Of a stretch of 27,366 nucleotides of DNA, positions 1 through 8,855 are shown in pieces. Location: assembly GCF_002482975.1 (NCBI RefSeq), contig NZ_DLHA01000031.1:33024-60389 (forward strand), written 5' to 3'. The DNA comes from Flavobacterium sp. UBA7680. Lineage in GTDB: Bacteria; Bacteroidota; Bacteroidia; Flavobacteriales; Flavobacteriaceae. Every line of letters starts with the position of its first letter. The first letter of the stretch is position 1. The notes beneath the pieces were generated by a model. The model was given only the letters and a program-made list of their open reading frames with translations. It had not been told where the DNA came from and made no database searches. The position numbers were made by a program, and so were the translations under genes.

Positions 1-69
1 ACGTTCCTACGGAACGTAAATATGGGAGATCGCCATTTTTTTCTACCGATGAAACATTGCTACGGAATG
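1..69. repeat. Palindrome-array repeat, partial copy A
   Basis: Two short palindromes with a TAC loop lie here: GTTCC-TAC-GGAAC (3-15, extended to ACGTTCC/GGAACGT at 1-17) and CATTGC-TAC-GGAATG (55-69, one mismatch). Their centres are 53 nt apart. A TTTTCTACC motif precedes the second one, with CTACC at 43-47 and CTACG at 60-64. The same order and spacing recur at 14702-14766. The window edge cuts this copy, so its full length is unknown. It lies downstream of the efflux operon. Confidence 0.7.
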
Positions 70-90
70 ATAACTGGATATAAAAAGAAA

Positions 91-179
91 AAAACTTAGA
101 ATCTTAGCGTCTCAGAATCTTAGCAGCTTAAAAAAACCTTTGAACCTTTGTCTCTCTGTACCTTTGTCCCTCAAAAAAA
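91..179. repeat. Degenerate CTTAG / ACCTTTG intergenic repeat
   Basis: AGAATCTTAGC occurs twice in close succession (from about 100 and 114), followed by three ACCTTTG-type units (about 135-170). The motif TCTTAGCGTCT is also present, in reverse complement, at the extreme right end of the window (about 27346-27363). This looks like low-complexity dispersed filler common between Flavobacterium genes. No hairpin convincing enough to call a terminator for the efflux operon was found here. Confidence 0.45.
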
Positions 180-1544
180 CTAATTCCATCCTCCACCAAG
201 TGCTTTATACAACTGAACCATAGAACTCAATTGTTTTTGAGTTAATTGCGAAAGGCTTAATTGCGCTTCAAACAAAGATCTTTGAGCATCCAGAACTTCC
301 AGGTATGAAACATAACCATTATAATATCTTGCGTTTGAGAGATCGTAGTTTTTTTGTGCGGCAACGACTTGTCTATTTCTGGCTGTCCATTCTTCTTTGA
401 ACATCGCCACATTTTGAAGAGAGTTTTCTACTTCAGAAATAGCGGTTAAATATGTTTTTTGAAAATTGAATTTTACTTCTTCCGCAATTTGTCGGTTCAC
501 ATCAACGCGGCGTTTGTTTTTTCCGAAGTTGAAAATCGGACCTGTAACACCAGCACCAACATTCTGCATATACGAACCATCGTTAAATAAATCTCCAACC
601 ATAATACTGGTAAAACCGGCAACGGCAGCAATATTAAACGACGGATAACGCAATGCCTGCGCAACACCAATTCTCTCATAAGCGGCTTTGTATAAATATT
701 CCTGACGTTTTACATCGGGTCTGTTTTCTAATAAAGCAGATGGAACTGAAGTTGGAAAAGTTGTTAAAATCAACAATTCACTATTCGTTTTCCCACGCTG
801 AATGGGCTGTGGCACTTGTCCAACCAAAATAGAAATTGAATTCTCCAGAGCCGTAATCTGTCTTTTGATTAACGGAATATTCGCTTCGGCAATCGCAACT
901 TGTTGTTCAATTTGCACTTTGTCTAATTCGGCAACGTAACCGCTTATAAAACGTTCGTTAATAATGTCGTATGCCTTTTGTCTGGTTTCTAAAGTATGAA
1001 TGGTAATTTCCAATTGATTATCAAAATCACGCAATTCAAAATAAGAAATGGCAATAGTGCTGACAATGTTTGAAAGAATTACTTTTCGGGCTTCATCGGT
1101 CGCTAAAAGTTCATTTTGCAAAGCTTTATTCTGATGGCGGTATTTTCCCCAGAAATCCAATTCCCAGGACATATTGGCCAATGCAGAAGAAGGCTGCATA
1201 AAAGTTTCGGCACTATTTACCTGACCGGAATATTGAAAAGCAGGAAATAAATCGGCTTTTGCAATTCCGAGATTGGCCTTTGCCTGCTCTAAACGTGCCA
1301 AAGCAATTTTAAGATCATAATTGTTTTGAATTCCTTTTTCAATCAGGCCAATTAAGACATCATCGTTAAATATCGATGACCATTTTATGGTGGTAACAGA
1401 TTTTGTTGTGTCTCTGGATTGATCGCCAAAACGGAAAGTATCTGCCTGAGGTTGTTCGGGTTTGACATATTTTGGTCCAACCATGCATCCGTAAGGAAAA
1501 ACAACCATCAAAAATAACGCTGAAAGTATTTTTAGATTTTTCAT
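180..1544 (-). CDS. Outer-membrane efflux lipoprotein (TolC/OprM/NodT-type outer-membrane factor)
   Basis: 454 residues, last gene of the efflux operon. The N-terminus is a lipoprotein signal peptide with the lipobox cysteine at residue 20 (FPYGC), followed by MVGPKY and KP, typical of the OprM/NodT branch. The remainder has two repeated outer-membrane-factor halves rich in long helices; the C-terminal half contains the usual pattern ending in a segment about a tyrosine-rich YLEVLDAQRSLFEAQ helix. It should form the trimeric outer-membrane duct for the pump encoded upstream. Its start codon overlaps the pump's stop by 4 nt (ATGA), indicating translational coupling. The pump substrate cannot be told from sequence; drugs, bile-like compounds or solvents are all possible for this family. 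Confidence 0.93.
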   Translation of the reverse strand: MKNLKILSALFLMVVFPYGCMVGPKYVKPEQPQADTFRFGDQSRDTTKSVTTIKWSSIFNDDVLIGLIEKGIQNNYDLKIALARLEQAKANLGIAKADLFPAFQYSGQVNSAETFMQPSSALANMSWELDFWGKYRHQNKALQNELLATDEARKVILSNIVSTIAISYFELRDFDNQLEITIHTLETRQKAYDIINERFISGYVAELDKVQIEQQVAIAEANIPLIKRQITALENSISILVGQVPQPIQRGKTNSELLILTTFPTSVPSALLENRPDVKRQEYLYKAAYERIGVAQALRYPSFNIAAVAGFTSIMVGDLFNDGSYMQNVGAGVTGPIFNFGKNKRRVDVNRQIAEEVKFNFQKTYLTAISEVENSLQNVAMFKEEWTARNRQVVAAQKNYDLSNARYYNGYVSYLEVLDAQRSLFEAQLSLSQLTQKQLSSMVQLYKALGGGWN

Positions 1545-4500
1545 TTTTCTTCCTCTTTAGGTTCATCGATTTCCTCCGGTTTTTTCTTTCCGAATGTTTC
1601 AATAAATACAAATAACACCGGAATCAGACAAACGCCTAAAACGGTGGCGACCAACATTCCGCTAAAAACTGTCATTCCCATTACTTTTCTGGCTTGCGCT
1701 CCGGCTCCGCTTGCGGTTAACAACGGAACAACTCCCAAGATAAAAGCAAAGGCCGTCATTAAAATTGGTCGGAAACGTAATTTGGCGGCGTACAATGCAG
1801 CTTCTTTAACCGGCATTCCTTTTTCATATTCTTCTTTGGCAAATTCTACAATCAGAATGGCATTTTTAGCCGCCAGACCAATCAGCATTACGAGTCCAAT
1901 TTGCGCAAAAACGTTATTGACATAATCGGGACTTAATAATCGGCAGAGATATAAACCGAGGAAAGCGCCAAAAACGGCAAAAGGTGTTCCGAGTAAAACG
2001 CTGAAAGGTAATTTCCAGCTTTCGTATTGTGCGGCGAGAATTAAAAACACGAAAAACAACGCCATGATAAAAACGGTATTTCCTTTTCCTTCGGCTTGTT
2101 TTTCCTGATAACTCATATTCGCCCATTCGTAGCCCATTCCGGCAGGAAGAACTTTTGCAGCGGTTTCTTGCAATGCTTTCATGGCTTCCGCCGAAGTAAA
2201 TCCGGGAGAGGGCGTTCCTCCAATTTCTGCGGCACGATACAAGTTAAAACGCGTTGTAAATTCGGGCCCGCTTTCTTTTCGAATGGTCGCAATACTCGTA
2301 ATCGGAATCATTTTGTTATCCCGACTTCGAACGAAAATCTTATTAATGTCTTCGGGATTTACGGTAAAACTTGGATCTGCCTGAAGTAAAACAATATATT
2401 GTCGCCCGAATTTATTGAATTCGTTTATGTATTGTCCTCCCAAACTGGCACCAATGGCAAGATTAACATCGGATAAAGAAAGATTCAGTTCCGATACTTT
2501 TTCCCGATCAATGTCCAGACTAATCTGCGGAACATTTGGATTGAAGGTCGTTCGAATCGTTCCAATTTCCGGTCGCTTTTTGGCTTCAGCCATAAACCTT
2601 TGAGCATTCTGGAAAAGATATTGCGGAGTATTTCCTTCTTTATCCTGAAGCATCATCGAGAATCCGGCGGCATTTCCAATTCCGGTAATCGGCGGAGGTC
2701 CAAAAGCAAAGACTGTCGCTTCGGGTATTCCGAAAACCACTTTTCCGTTGACTTCTTTCAGAATCTGGAAAACATCTTGTTCACGTTCTTTCCATTCTTT
2801 TAAGGCAACAAAGAAAAATCCGTTATTGGTGGCCACCGAGTTTTTGATCAAACTGAATCCAGCAACCGAAGTATAATATTGAACTCCTTGATTTTTAGAT
2901 AAAATATGCTCGACTTTTTGAATGACTTTGCTGGTTCTTTCTAAAGATGAAGCACCTGGAAGTTCAATATTGACAAACATATAGCCCTGATCTTCTTCGG
3001 GTACAAATCCACCAGGAATTTTTCCTCCCAAAAGAATAATGGCTCCCACTACAATTCCGATAAAAATTAAACTTCGGGCTGTTTTCTTGATTAGAAATCC
3101 TGAGAAGCCAGTGTATTTATTAGTGAAATTTCCAAACTTGACATTAAACCATTTAAAGAATTTTCCAAGCAAGCCTTTTGCTTCCTGATTTGGTTTTAGT
3201 AAAAGCGAACATAAAGCCGGACTTAAAGTCAAAGCACTTAATGCAGAGAAAATCACAGAAATAGCAATTGTAATAGCAAATTGCTGATACAATCTTCCGG
3301 TAATTCCCGGAGTCAATGCAACTGGGATGAATACGGCAGTTAAAACAATTGCAATGGCAATTACTGGTCCCGAAACTTCACGCATTGCTTGGTTTGTAGC
3401 TTCTCGCGGAGACATTCCCTGTTCAATATGATGCATTACGGCTTCAACCACCACAATCGCATCATCTACGACAATTCCAATGGCGAGTACTAATCCTAAA
3501 AGAGAAAGTACATTTATCGAAAATCCGAGTAAAGGAAACAGCATAAATACCCCAATCAAGGAAACGGGAACGGTTAAAAGCGGAATTAAGGTCGCTCGCC
3601 AGTTTTGCAGAAATATAAATACTACCAGAATTACGAGAATAATGGCTTCAACTAAAGTATGCATGATTTCGTTAATTCCTTCAGAAATGGCTAAAGTCGT
3701 GTCTAATGAAACAGCATATTTTAAATCCTGAGGGAATCTTTTGCTGAGCTGTTCAATCGTGTTTTTTACATTTTCGGCAACTTCAAGAGCGTTTGAACCC
3801 GGCATTTGTTTGATTCCGATAGTTCCTGCGGGATTTCCGTTGAGTTTGGCAACCGATGCATAACTTTCGGTTCCGAGTGTTACGGTTCCAACATCTTTCA
3901 ACCGAACCTGCTGATTGTTTATGTTTGATTTTAGAATGATGTTTTCGAAATCTTCGGGATTTACTAAACGATCTTTCAGCATTACGTTATACGTGAATTC
4001 ATTGTTTTGAGTTGCCGGCGGCGCACCAAATTTTCCTCCAGGCGCAATGGCGTTTTGTTCCTGAATGGATCGTATAATATCGGGAACCGTTAAGTTGTAT
4101 TTGGCCATTATATCGGGCTTGACCCAAATTCGCATCGCATAATTACTTCCTCCATAAAGGGTAACTTCTCCAACACCTTTAATACGGGCGAGCGCATCTA
4201 CAAGATTGATGCTCGCATAATTGGTTAAAAAGTTATTGTCGAAAGTTTTATTGGGAGAATACAAAGACAAAATCAACATGGGCATTGATAATGACTTTTT
4301 GGTTGTAACTCCGGTTGTTTTTACGTCGTTTGGAAGTTTGTTAGTCGCTTCGGCAACTCTGTTTTGAGTTAACATTGTTGCATTATCCAAATCAGTTCCC
4401 ATATCAAAAGTGATGGAAAGCGTCATACTTCCGTCTCCAGTGTTGGTCGATTGCATATAGAGCATGTTTTCAACACCATTTACTTTTTGTTCGATTGGAG

Positions 4501-4687
4501 TTGCAACGGCTTGTTCCACATTTAAGGCATTCGCTCCACGATAACTTGTAGAAACTTGTACCAAAGGCGGTGCAATTTCAGGATACTGCGCAATGGGAGT
4601 TGACAGAACCGAAAGTCCTCCAATAAGGACAATAAAAATAGATAGCACAATAGCAACGATTGGTCGTCTTACAAAGAAATTATCCAT
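1541..4687 (-). CDS. RND multidrug efflux pump, HAE1 family inner-membrane subunit (AcrB/MexB-like)
   Basis: 1048 residues, the normal length for AcrB-type pumps. It begins MDNFFVRRPIVAIVLS, the classical first transmembrane helix. The TM4 proton-relay pair is present in GIVVDDAIVVVEAV and the TM10 lysine in GLAAKNAILIVEFAKEE. The large periplasmic porter loops sit between TM1-2 and TM7-8, including the GYEWANMSYQE region near residue 820. The pump uses the proton gradient to move substrates from the periplasm and inner leaflet into the outer-membrane duct. The gene starts 3 nt after the membrane-fusion gene stops and overlaps the outer-membrane-factor gene by 4 nt. This order (fusion protein, pump, duct) is usual. 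No TetR/AcrR repressor gene is adjacent, so its regulator, if any, is elsewhere. Confidence 0.97.
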   Translation of the reverse strand: MDNFFVRRPIVAIVLSIFIVLIGGLSVLSTPIAQYPEIAPPLVQVSTSYRGANALNVEQAVATPIEQKVNGVENMLYMQSTNTGDGSMTLSITFDMGTDLDNATMLTQNRVAEATNKLPNDVKTTGVTTKKSLSMPMLILSLYSPNKTFDNNFLTNYASINLVDALARIKGVGEVTLYGGSNYAMRIWVKPDIMAKYNLTVPDIIRSIQEQNAIAPGGKFGAPPATQNNEFTYNVMLKDRLVNPEDFENIILKSNINNQQVRLKDVGTVTLGTESYASVAKLNGNPAGTIGIKQMPGSNALEVAENVKNTIEQLSKRFPQDLKYAVSLDTTLAISEGINEIMHTLVEAIILVILVVFIFLQNWRATLIPLLTVPVSLIGVFMLFPLLGFSINVLSLLGLVLAIGIVVDDAIVVVEAVMHHIEQGMSPREATNQAMREVSGPVIAIAIVLTAVFIPVALTPGITGRLYQQFAITIAISVIFSALSALTLSPALCSLLLKPNQEAKGLLGKFFKWFNVKFGNFTNKYTGFSGFLIKKTARSLIFIGIVVGAIILLGGKIPGGFVPEEDQGYMFVNIELPGASSLERTSKVIQKVEHILSKNQGVQYYTSVAGFSLIKNSVATNNGFFFVALKEWKEREQDVFQILKEVNGKVVFGIPEATVFAFGPPPITGIGNAAGFSMMLQDKEGNTPQYLFQNAQRFMAEAKKRPEIGTIRTTFNPNVPQISLDIDREKVSELNLSLSDVNLAIGASLGGQYINEFNKFGRQYIVLLQADPSFTVNPEDINKIFVRSRDNKMIPITSIATIRKESGPEFTTRFNLYRAAEIGGTPSPGFTSAEAMKALQETAAKVLPAGMGYEWANMSYQEKQAEGKGNTVFIMALFFVFLILAAQYESWKLPFSVLLGTPFAVFGAFLGLYLCRLLSPDYVNNVFAQIGLVMLIGLAAKNAILIVEFAKEEYEKGMPVKEAALYAAKLRFRPILMTAFAFILGVVPLLTASGAGAQARKVMGMTVFSGMLVATVLGVCLIPVLFVFIETFGKKKPEEIDEPKEEEK

Positions 4688-4690
4688 AAT

Positions 4691-5851
4691 CTAATTGTTT
4701 AGAGATGATGCAATCTGCTTTTTATCTTTGTCGGCTACGTAGGGAACTGGAACGACTGTTGATCCAGGCTGAATAAACTGATTGCCAATAATGGCGACTT
4801 TTTCGTTGGGTTTTAAACCTTTAGTAATAATCCAATCGACTCCAATTTTTTGTCCAACTTCGACCATTCTGGTTTGAATAGTGTTTTTATCGTCAATAAT
4901 AGAAACTTGAAAAAGCCCCTGAATTTCGGTTACGGCTTTTTGAGGAACTACAATCGCATCTTTTTGAGTTCGGAGTAAAACGCGGACTTTAGCAAATTGT
5001 CCGGATCGTAAAGTTCCATCGGGATTAGGAAATTGTGCTTCAATGGTTACAGTTCCGGTTGTGGGATCTATTTTGGTGTCGGAAAAATTGAGAGTTCCTT
5101 TGTATGGATGTGTACTTCCATCTGAAAGAATTAAAGCGAGATCGGTAATTCGTTCTCCATCTTTAACTTGCTTTTGATATTGCAGATAATTAGATTCACT
5201 GACAGTAAACTGAACTCTGACTTTTTCTAGTTTTGAAACCGTGTTTAATTTAGAGTCGTTTCCAATTTTGGTGATATAATCTCCCAATCTGGCATTCGAA
5301 AGACCAATAACGCCGTCGATTGGTGATAGGATGTTGCAGTAACTTCTTTCTATTTGCTGATTTCGTAAACTTGCCTGAATACTGTTTAAGTTAGATTTTG
5401 CGGCTTTGTCTTTGGCTACAGCCGCATCTAATTCTCTTTTACTCACAGCATTCATGTCTGCTAGCGGACGAATTCTTTTTAATTCTTCTTCGGCATTTAC
5501 AACATTACTTTGTGCGGCAGCTACCTGACCACGGACTTGCTCTACTTTTGTATCGTATTCCAGCGGATCAATGGTGTATAATAATTGTCCTTTTTTAACA
5601 CGCTGCCCTTCTTTGAAGTGAATTCCGGTCAGAATTCCGTCAACTCTGGCGATTAATTCAATGTCTAAATCTCCAAAAGTCTGTCCGGCAAAATCTTTGT
5701 AAATGGGAACATCTTCACTCTTGACCGTTACAAACGGAGCCTGCATGGGAGGCGGAGCTTTTGGTTGTTCTTTTTTACAAGAACTGAAGATTGCAAAAAA
5801 TAGAAGAATTTGGAGGGTGGTTTTGGGTAGTTTTAAAGCATTCATAATCAT
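4691..5851 (-). CDS. RND efflux membrane-fusion lipoprotein (AcrA/MexA-like)
   Basis: 386 residues, first gene of the efflux operon. A lipoprotein signal ends in FSSC with cysteine 25 of the longest reading. Then come the first barrel-sandwich strand (RVDGILTGIHFKEGQRVKKG), a coiled-coil hairpin (about residues 85-155, rich in A, K, E and Q), the return lipoyl half (SPIDGVIGLSNARLGDYI), a beta-barrel domain and the membrane-proximal domain. It bridges the pump and the outer-membrane duct. Two in-frame ATGs (5851 and 5845) are possible; the second gives MNALKL and is equally compatible with the signal peptide. The 275-nt upstream region is shared with the divergent trhO gene. I could not find a clear minus-strand promoter in it. 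Confidence 0.95.
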   Translation of the reverse strand: MIMNALKLPKTTLQILLFFAIFSSCKKEQPKAPPPMQAPFVTVKSEDVPIYKDFAGQTFGDLDIELIARVDGILTGIHFKEGQRVKKGQLLYTIDPLEYDTKVEQVRGQVAAAQSNVVNAEEELKRIRPLADMNAVSKRELDAAVAKDKAAKSNLNSIQASLRNQQIERSYCNILSPIDGVIGLSNARLGDYITKIGNDSKLNTVSKLEKVRVQFTVSESNYLQYQKQVKDGERITDLALILSDGSTHPYKGTLNFSDTKIDPTTGTVTIEAQFPNPDGTLRSGQFAKVRVLLRTQKDAIVVPQKAVTEIQGLFQVSIIDDKNTIQTRMVEVGQKIGVDWIITKGLKPNEKVAIIGNQFIQPGSTVVPVPYVADKDKKQIASSLNN

Positions 5852-6033
5852 AAATGTTAAAATTGTACCTTATAAATTTAGTAAATTTTTATAACGTATT
5901 GATAAACAGGGATTATTTTTTGCTAACGCAATGAAGTTGCAAAGTGAAACACACAAGGATTGCATCTAAAAAAGCAAAAATTAAATGAACTTATATCACT
6001 TATATGGTTTAAAACAGGGTTAGTTAATTGTTT

Positions 6034-6063
6034 TTTGAAATCGAAAAGAAAAACCTACCTTTG
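6034..6063 (+). promoter_or_regulatory. Bacteroidota-type promoter of trhO
   Basis: TTTG (6034-6037), an 18-nt spacer, then TACCTTTG (6056-6063), matching the Bacteroidota consensus TTTG-N17-23-TAnnTTTG exactly. Transcription would start near 6070 and leave a leader of about 55 nt before the ATG at 6127. The rest of the 5852-6126 gap is AT-rich without other recognisable signals. Confidence 0.8.
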
Positions 6064-6126
6064 CGCCCGAATTCACTCAGAAAATAGAATTCGATTATAT
6101 ATTCTTAACTTAAAACTGTTTATAGC

Positions 6127-7485
6127 ATGCAACTGTACAACACTTTGAGCGCAGAAGAAAGAGCAATCATGATCGATGATGCAGGTAAACAACGTCTTAC
6201 GTTGTCTTTCTATGCGTATGCCAAAATTGAAGATCCCAAAAAATTTCGCGATGATTTATTCCTAGCCTGGAATAAGCTTGATGCTTTAGGCCGAATTTAT
6301 GTTGCCAATGAAGGAATTAATGCTCAAATGAGTATTCCAGAAGAAAACTTGGAAGCTTTTAGAACCACTCTTGAAGTTTATGATTTTATGAAAGGCATTC
6401 GTTTGAATGAAGCTGTAGAAGATGATGACCATTCCTTTTTAAAATTAACTATTAAAGTGCGTCATAAAATCGTGGCCGACGGTTTGAACGACGACACTTT
6501 TGATGTAACTAATATTGGCGTTCACTTGAAAGCCAAAGAATTCAATGACATTCTTGATGATCCAAATACGATTGTGGTTGATTTTAGAAATCACTACGAA
6601 AGTGAAGTTGGGCATTTTAAAAATGCGATTACTCCAGATGTTGAAACGTTTAGAGAGAGTTTGCCAATAATTAATGATCAGCTTAAAGACCACAAAGAAG
6701 ATAAAAATCTGGTAATGTATTGTACTGGAGGAATTCGTTGCGAGAAAGCTAGTGCTTATTTCAAACATCAGGGTTTTAAAAATGTGTTTCAGTTAGAAGG
6801 CGGAATCATTAATTATGCTAAACAAATTGAAGCGGAAGGTTTAGAAAGCAAATTCATTGGGAAAAACTTTGTATTTGATAATCGTCTTGGTGAAAGAATT
6901 ACCGATGATATTATTTCACAATGCCACCAATGCGGAAAACCTTGCGATAATCACACAAACTGTGAAAATGACGGTTGTCATTTATTGTTTATTCAATGTG
7001 ATGAATGTAAAGCCGCAATGGAAAACTGCTGTTCTACAGAATGTTTAGAGATTATTCATATGCCTTTGGTTGATCAGGTTCGTTTGAGAACTGGGAAACA
7101 AGTTGGAAACAAAGTGTTTAGAAAAGGAAAATCTGAAAATCTAAAATTCAAACATTCAGGAGAATTGCCAAATACTGCATTAGCAGAAGCTCAAAAACCA
7201 GTTGATATTCGTCAAAAAGTAAAAGTAAAAAAAGTACTTCTTGGAAAAGCAGAACATTATTATGTAAAAGCTCAAGTAGGACAGTTTACTATTGAAAACC
7301 AAGAGTTAAACAGCGGTGATAAAATTCTTATTTCTGGTCCAACAACCGGAGAACAAGAATTGATTTTAAATAAATTTATCGTTGATGGCGCAGAAACCCA
7401 ATCTGCTAAAGTTGGTGATAAGGTTACTTTTGAGGTTCCTTTCAGAATTAGATTGTCTGATAAGATATATAAGATTTTAGACTAA
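6127..7485 (+). CDS. trhO: tRNA uridine(34) hydroxylase TrhO (rhodanese / UPF0176 family) with a U32-type C-terminal extension
   Basis: 452 residues. TrhO (E. coli YceA) makes 5-hydroxyuridine at wobble position 34 of tRNAs in an O2-dependent reaction. An N-terminal acylphosphatase-like domain (about 25-125) precedes a rhodanese domain (about 140-240) with the signature CTGGIRCEKAS, giving Cys199 as the expected catalytic cysteine and Cys205 as the second. A cysteine-rich zinc-finger-like segment follows (CHQCGKPC ... CDEC ... CC ... C, about 262-305). Residues 368-452 are an extra domain not needed in the standard family. They align without gaps to residues 328-412 of the TrhP protein encoded next door, at about half identity by hand count. 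The start follows a strong promoter. The gene is not closed by a terminator; trhP follows 128 nt later on the same strand. Confidence 0.93.
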   Translation: MQLYNTLSAEERAIMIDDAGKQRLTLSFYAYAKIEDPKKFRDDLFLAWNKLDALGRIYVANEGINAQMSIPEENLEAFRTTLEVYDFMKGIRLNEAVEDDDHSFLKLTIKVRHKIVADGLNDDTFDVTNIGVHLKAKEFNDILDDPNTIVVDFRNHYESEVGHFKNAITPDVETFRESLPIINDQLKDHKEDKNLVMYCTGGIRCEKASAYFKHQGFKNVFQLEGGIINYAKQIEAEGLESKFIGKNFVFDNRLGERITDDIISQCHQCGKPCDNHTNCENDGCHLLFIQCDECKAAMENCCSTECLEIIHMPLVDQVRLRTGKQVGNKVFRKGKSENLKFKHSGELPNTALAEAQKPVDIRQKVKVKKVLLGKAEHYYVKAQVGQFTIENQELNSGDKILISGPTTGEQELILNKFIVDGAETQSAKVGDKVTFEVPFRIRLSDKIYKILD

Positions 7486-7613
7486 CAATATATAATTTAA
7501 GTCTGTAAAAATCAATTGTTTTTAACAGCAACTTAGTGCAAAACTTTAGCACGTTCAAATACCACATAAAGTTAATTTTAAAAGAAAAGTATAAGCTTTA
7601 AAATTAATTCACA

Positions 7614-8855
7614 ATGACATTTCATAACAAAATTGAACTCATGGCTCCCGCAGGGAGCTTTGAGTCACTTCAGGCTGCACTAGATAATGGTGCAGATTCT
7701 ATTTACTTTGGAGTAGAACAACTTAATATGCGCGCTAGATCAACGGTAAATTTTACCATTGATGATTTAAAAGAAATAGCCAATCGCTGCGAAGCTAAAA
7801 ACGTTCGAAGCTATCTTACTTTAAACACGATTATTTACGATCACGATTTATCAGTTGTAAAAACATTATTGAACAAAGCCAAAGAAGCAAACATTACAGC
7901 AGTAATTGCATCTGATCAAGCCGTAATTGTGATGGCAAGATCAATAGGAATGGAAGTTCATATTTCAACTCAGCTGAATGTAACGAATATCGAAACCATA
8001 AAATTCTACAGTTTATTTGCTGACACTATGGTTTTAAGCCGAGAATTAAGCTTGCGTCAAGTAAAGAATATTACGGCTCAAATTGAAAAAGAGCAGATAA
8101 AAGGTCCAAACGGAAATTTAGTAGAAATTGAAATTTTTGGACATGGTGCTTTATGTATGGCAGTTTCGGGAAAATGTTATTTGAGTTTACATTCGCATAA
8201 TTCATCGGCAAATCGGGGAGCATGCAAACAAAACTGCCGAAAAAAATATACCGTTATCGATCAGGAAACCGGTTTTGAAATCCAATTGGATAACGAATAC
8301 ATGATGTCGCCAAAAGATTTATGTACACTTGATTTCTTAGATCAGGTTATAGATTCGGGAATTCAGGTTTTAAAAATCGAAGGACGAGGCCGTGCGCCGG
8401 AATATGTGGCAACAGTGATCAAAACATATCGTGAAGCCATTGATGTGTATTACGAAGGTACTTTCACAAAAGAAAAAATTGCAGTTTGGATGCAGGCCTT
8501 AGAAACCGTTTACAATCGTGGATTCTGGTCAGGATATTATCTGGGACAGGAATTAGGCGAGTGGAGTGCTATTCCAGGATCTGCTGCAACACAGAAGAAA
8601 GTTTATGTTGGAAAAGGAACACATTATTTCCCGAAAGCCAATGTAGGTCAATTCAAAATTGAAGCTTACGATATTAAAATTGGAGATAAAATTTTGGTTA
8701 CAGGGCCAAGTACAGGCGCTCAGGAAATGATTATCGACGAAATGTTTGTAAATGATCTTGAAGCCGAAAAAGCAACAAAAGGTGACGATTGTACTTTTAA
8801 ACTTCCATTCAGAATCAGAATGTCGGACAAATTATATAAAATTGTTGAGGCATAA
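7614..8855 (+). CDS. trhP: Prephenate-dependent tRNA uridine(34) hydroxylase TrhP (peptidase U32 family)
   Basis: 413 residues. Families named 'peptidase U32' include E. coli TrhP (YegQ), which forms 5-hydroxyuridine at tRNA position 34 using prephenate and an iron-sulfur cluster. The protein opens with ELMAPAGSFESLQAALDNGAD, the usual start of the TIM-barrel-like core. The U32 signature lies around FGHGALCMAVSGKCYLS. Four cysteines, Cys181, Cys188, Cys204 and Cys208, form the expected 4Fe-4S cluster set. Residues 328-412 are the C-terminal beta domain typical of YegQ-like proteins and are the segment duplicated at the end of TrhO. The stop overlaps the next start by one base (TAATG). An actual protease role is less likely given this gene neighbourhood. 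Confidence 0.9.
   Translation: MTFHNKIELMAPAGSFESLQAALDNGADSIYFGVEQLNMRARSTVNFTIDDLKEIANRCEAKNVRSYLTLNTIIYDHDLSVVKTLLNKAKEANITAVIASDQAVIVMARSIGMEVHISTQLNVTNIETIKFYSLFADTMVLSRELSLRQVKNITAQIEKEQIKGPNGNLVEIEIFGHGALCMAVSGKCYLSLHSHNSSANRGACKQNCRKKYTVIDQETGFEIQLDNEYMMSPKDLCTLDFLDQVIDSGIQVLKIEGRGRAPEYVATVIKTYREAIDVYYEGTFTKEKIAVWMQALETVYNRGFWSGYYLGQELGEWSAIPGSAATQKKVYVGKGTHYFPKANVGQFKIEAYDIKIGDKILVTGPSTGAQEMIIDEMFVNDLEAEKATKGDDCTFKLPFRIRMSDKLYKIVEA

Noticed and set aside
1366..1611. Antisense and alternative-frame small ORFs throughout the window (this one as example)
   Set aside because: All lie inside well-supported genes in other frames and show no independent family motif or start context.
1541..4687. 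Heavy-metal (CusA-type) efflux pump
   Set aside because: The sequence start, length and TM4 motif fit the HAE1 multidrug branch, and the fusion protein lacks methionine/histidine-rich metal segments.
7614..8855. Collagenase-type peptidase U32
   Set aside because: The family name is historical. The cysteine set and the trhO and ferredoxin neighbours fit the tRNA hydroxylase TrhP better.
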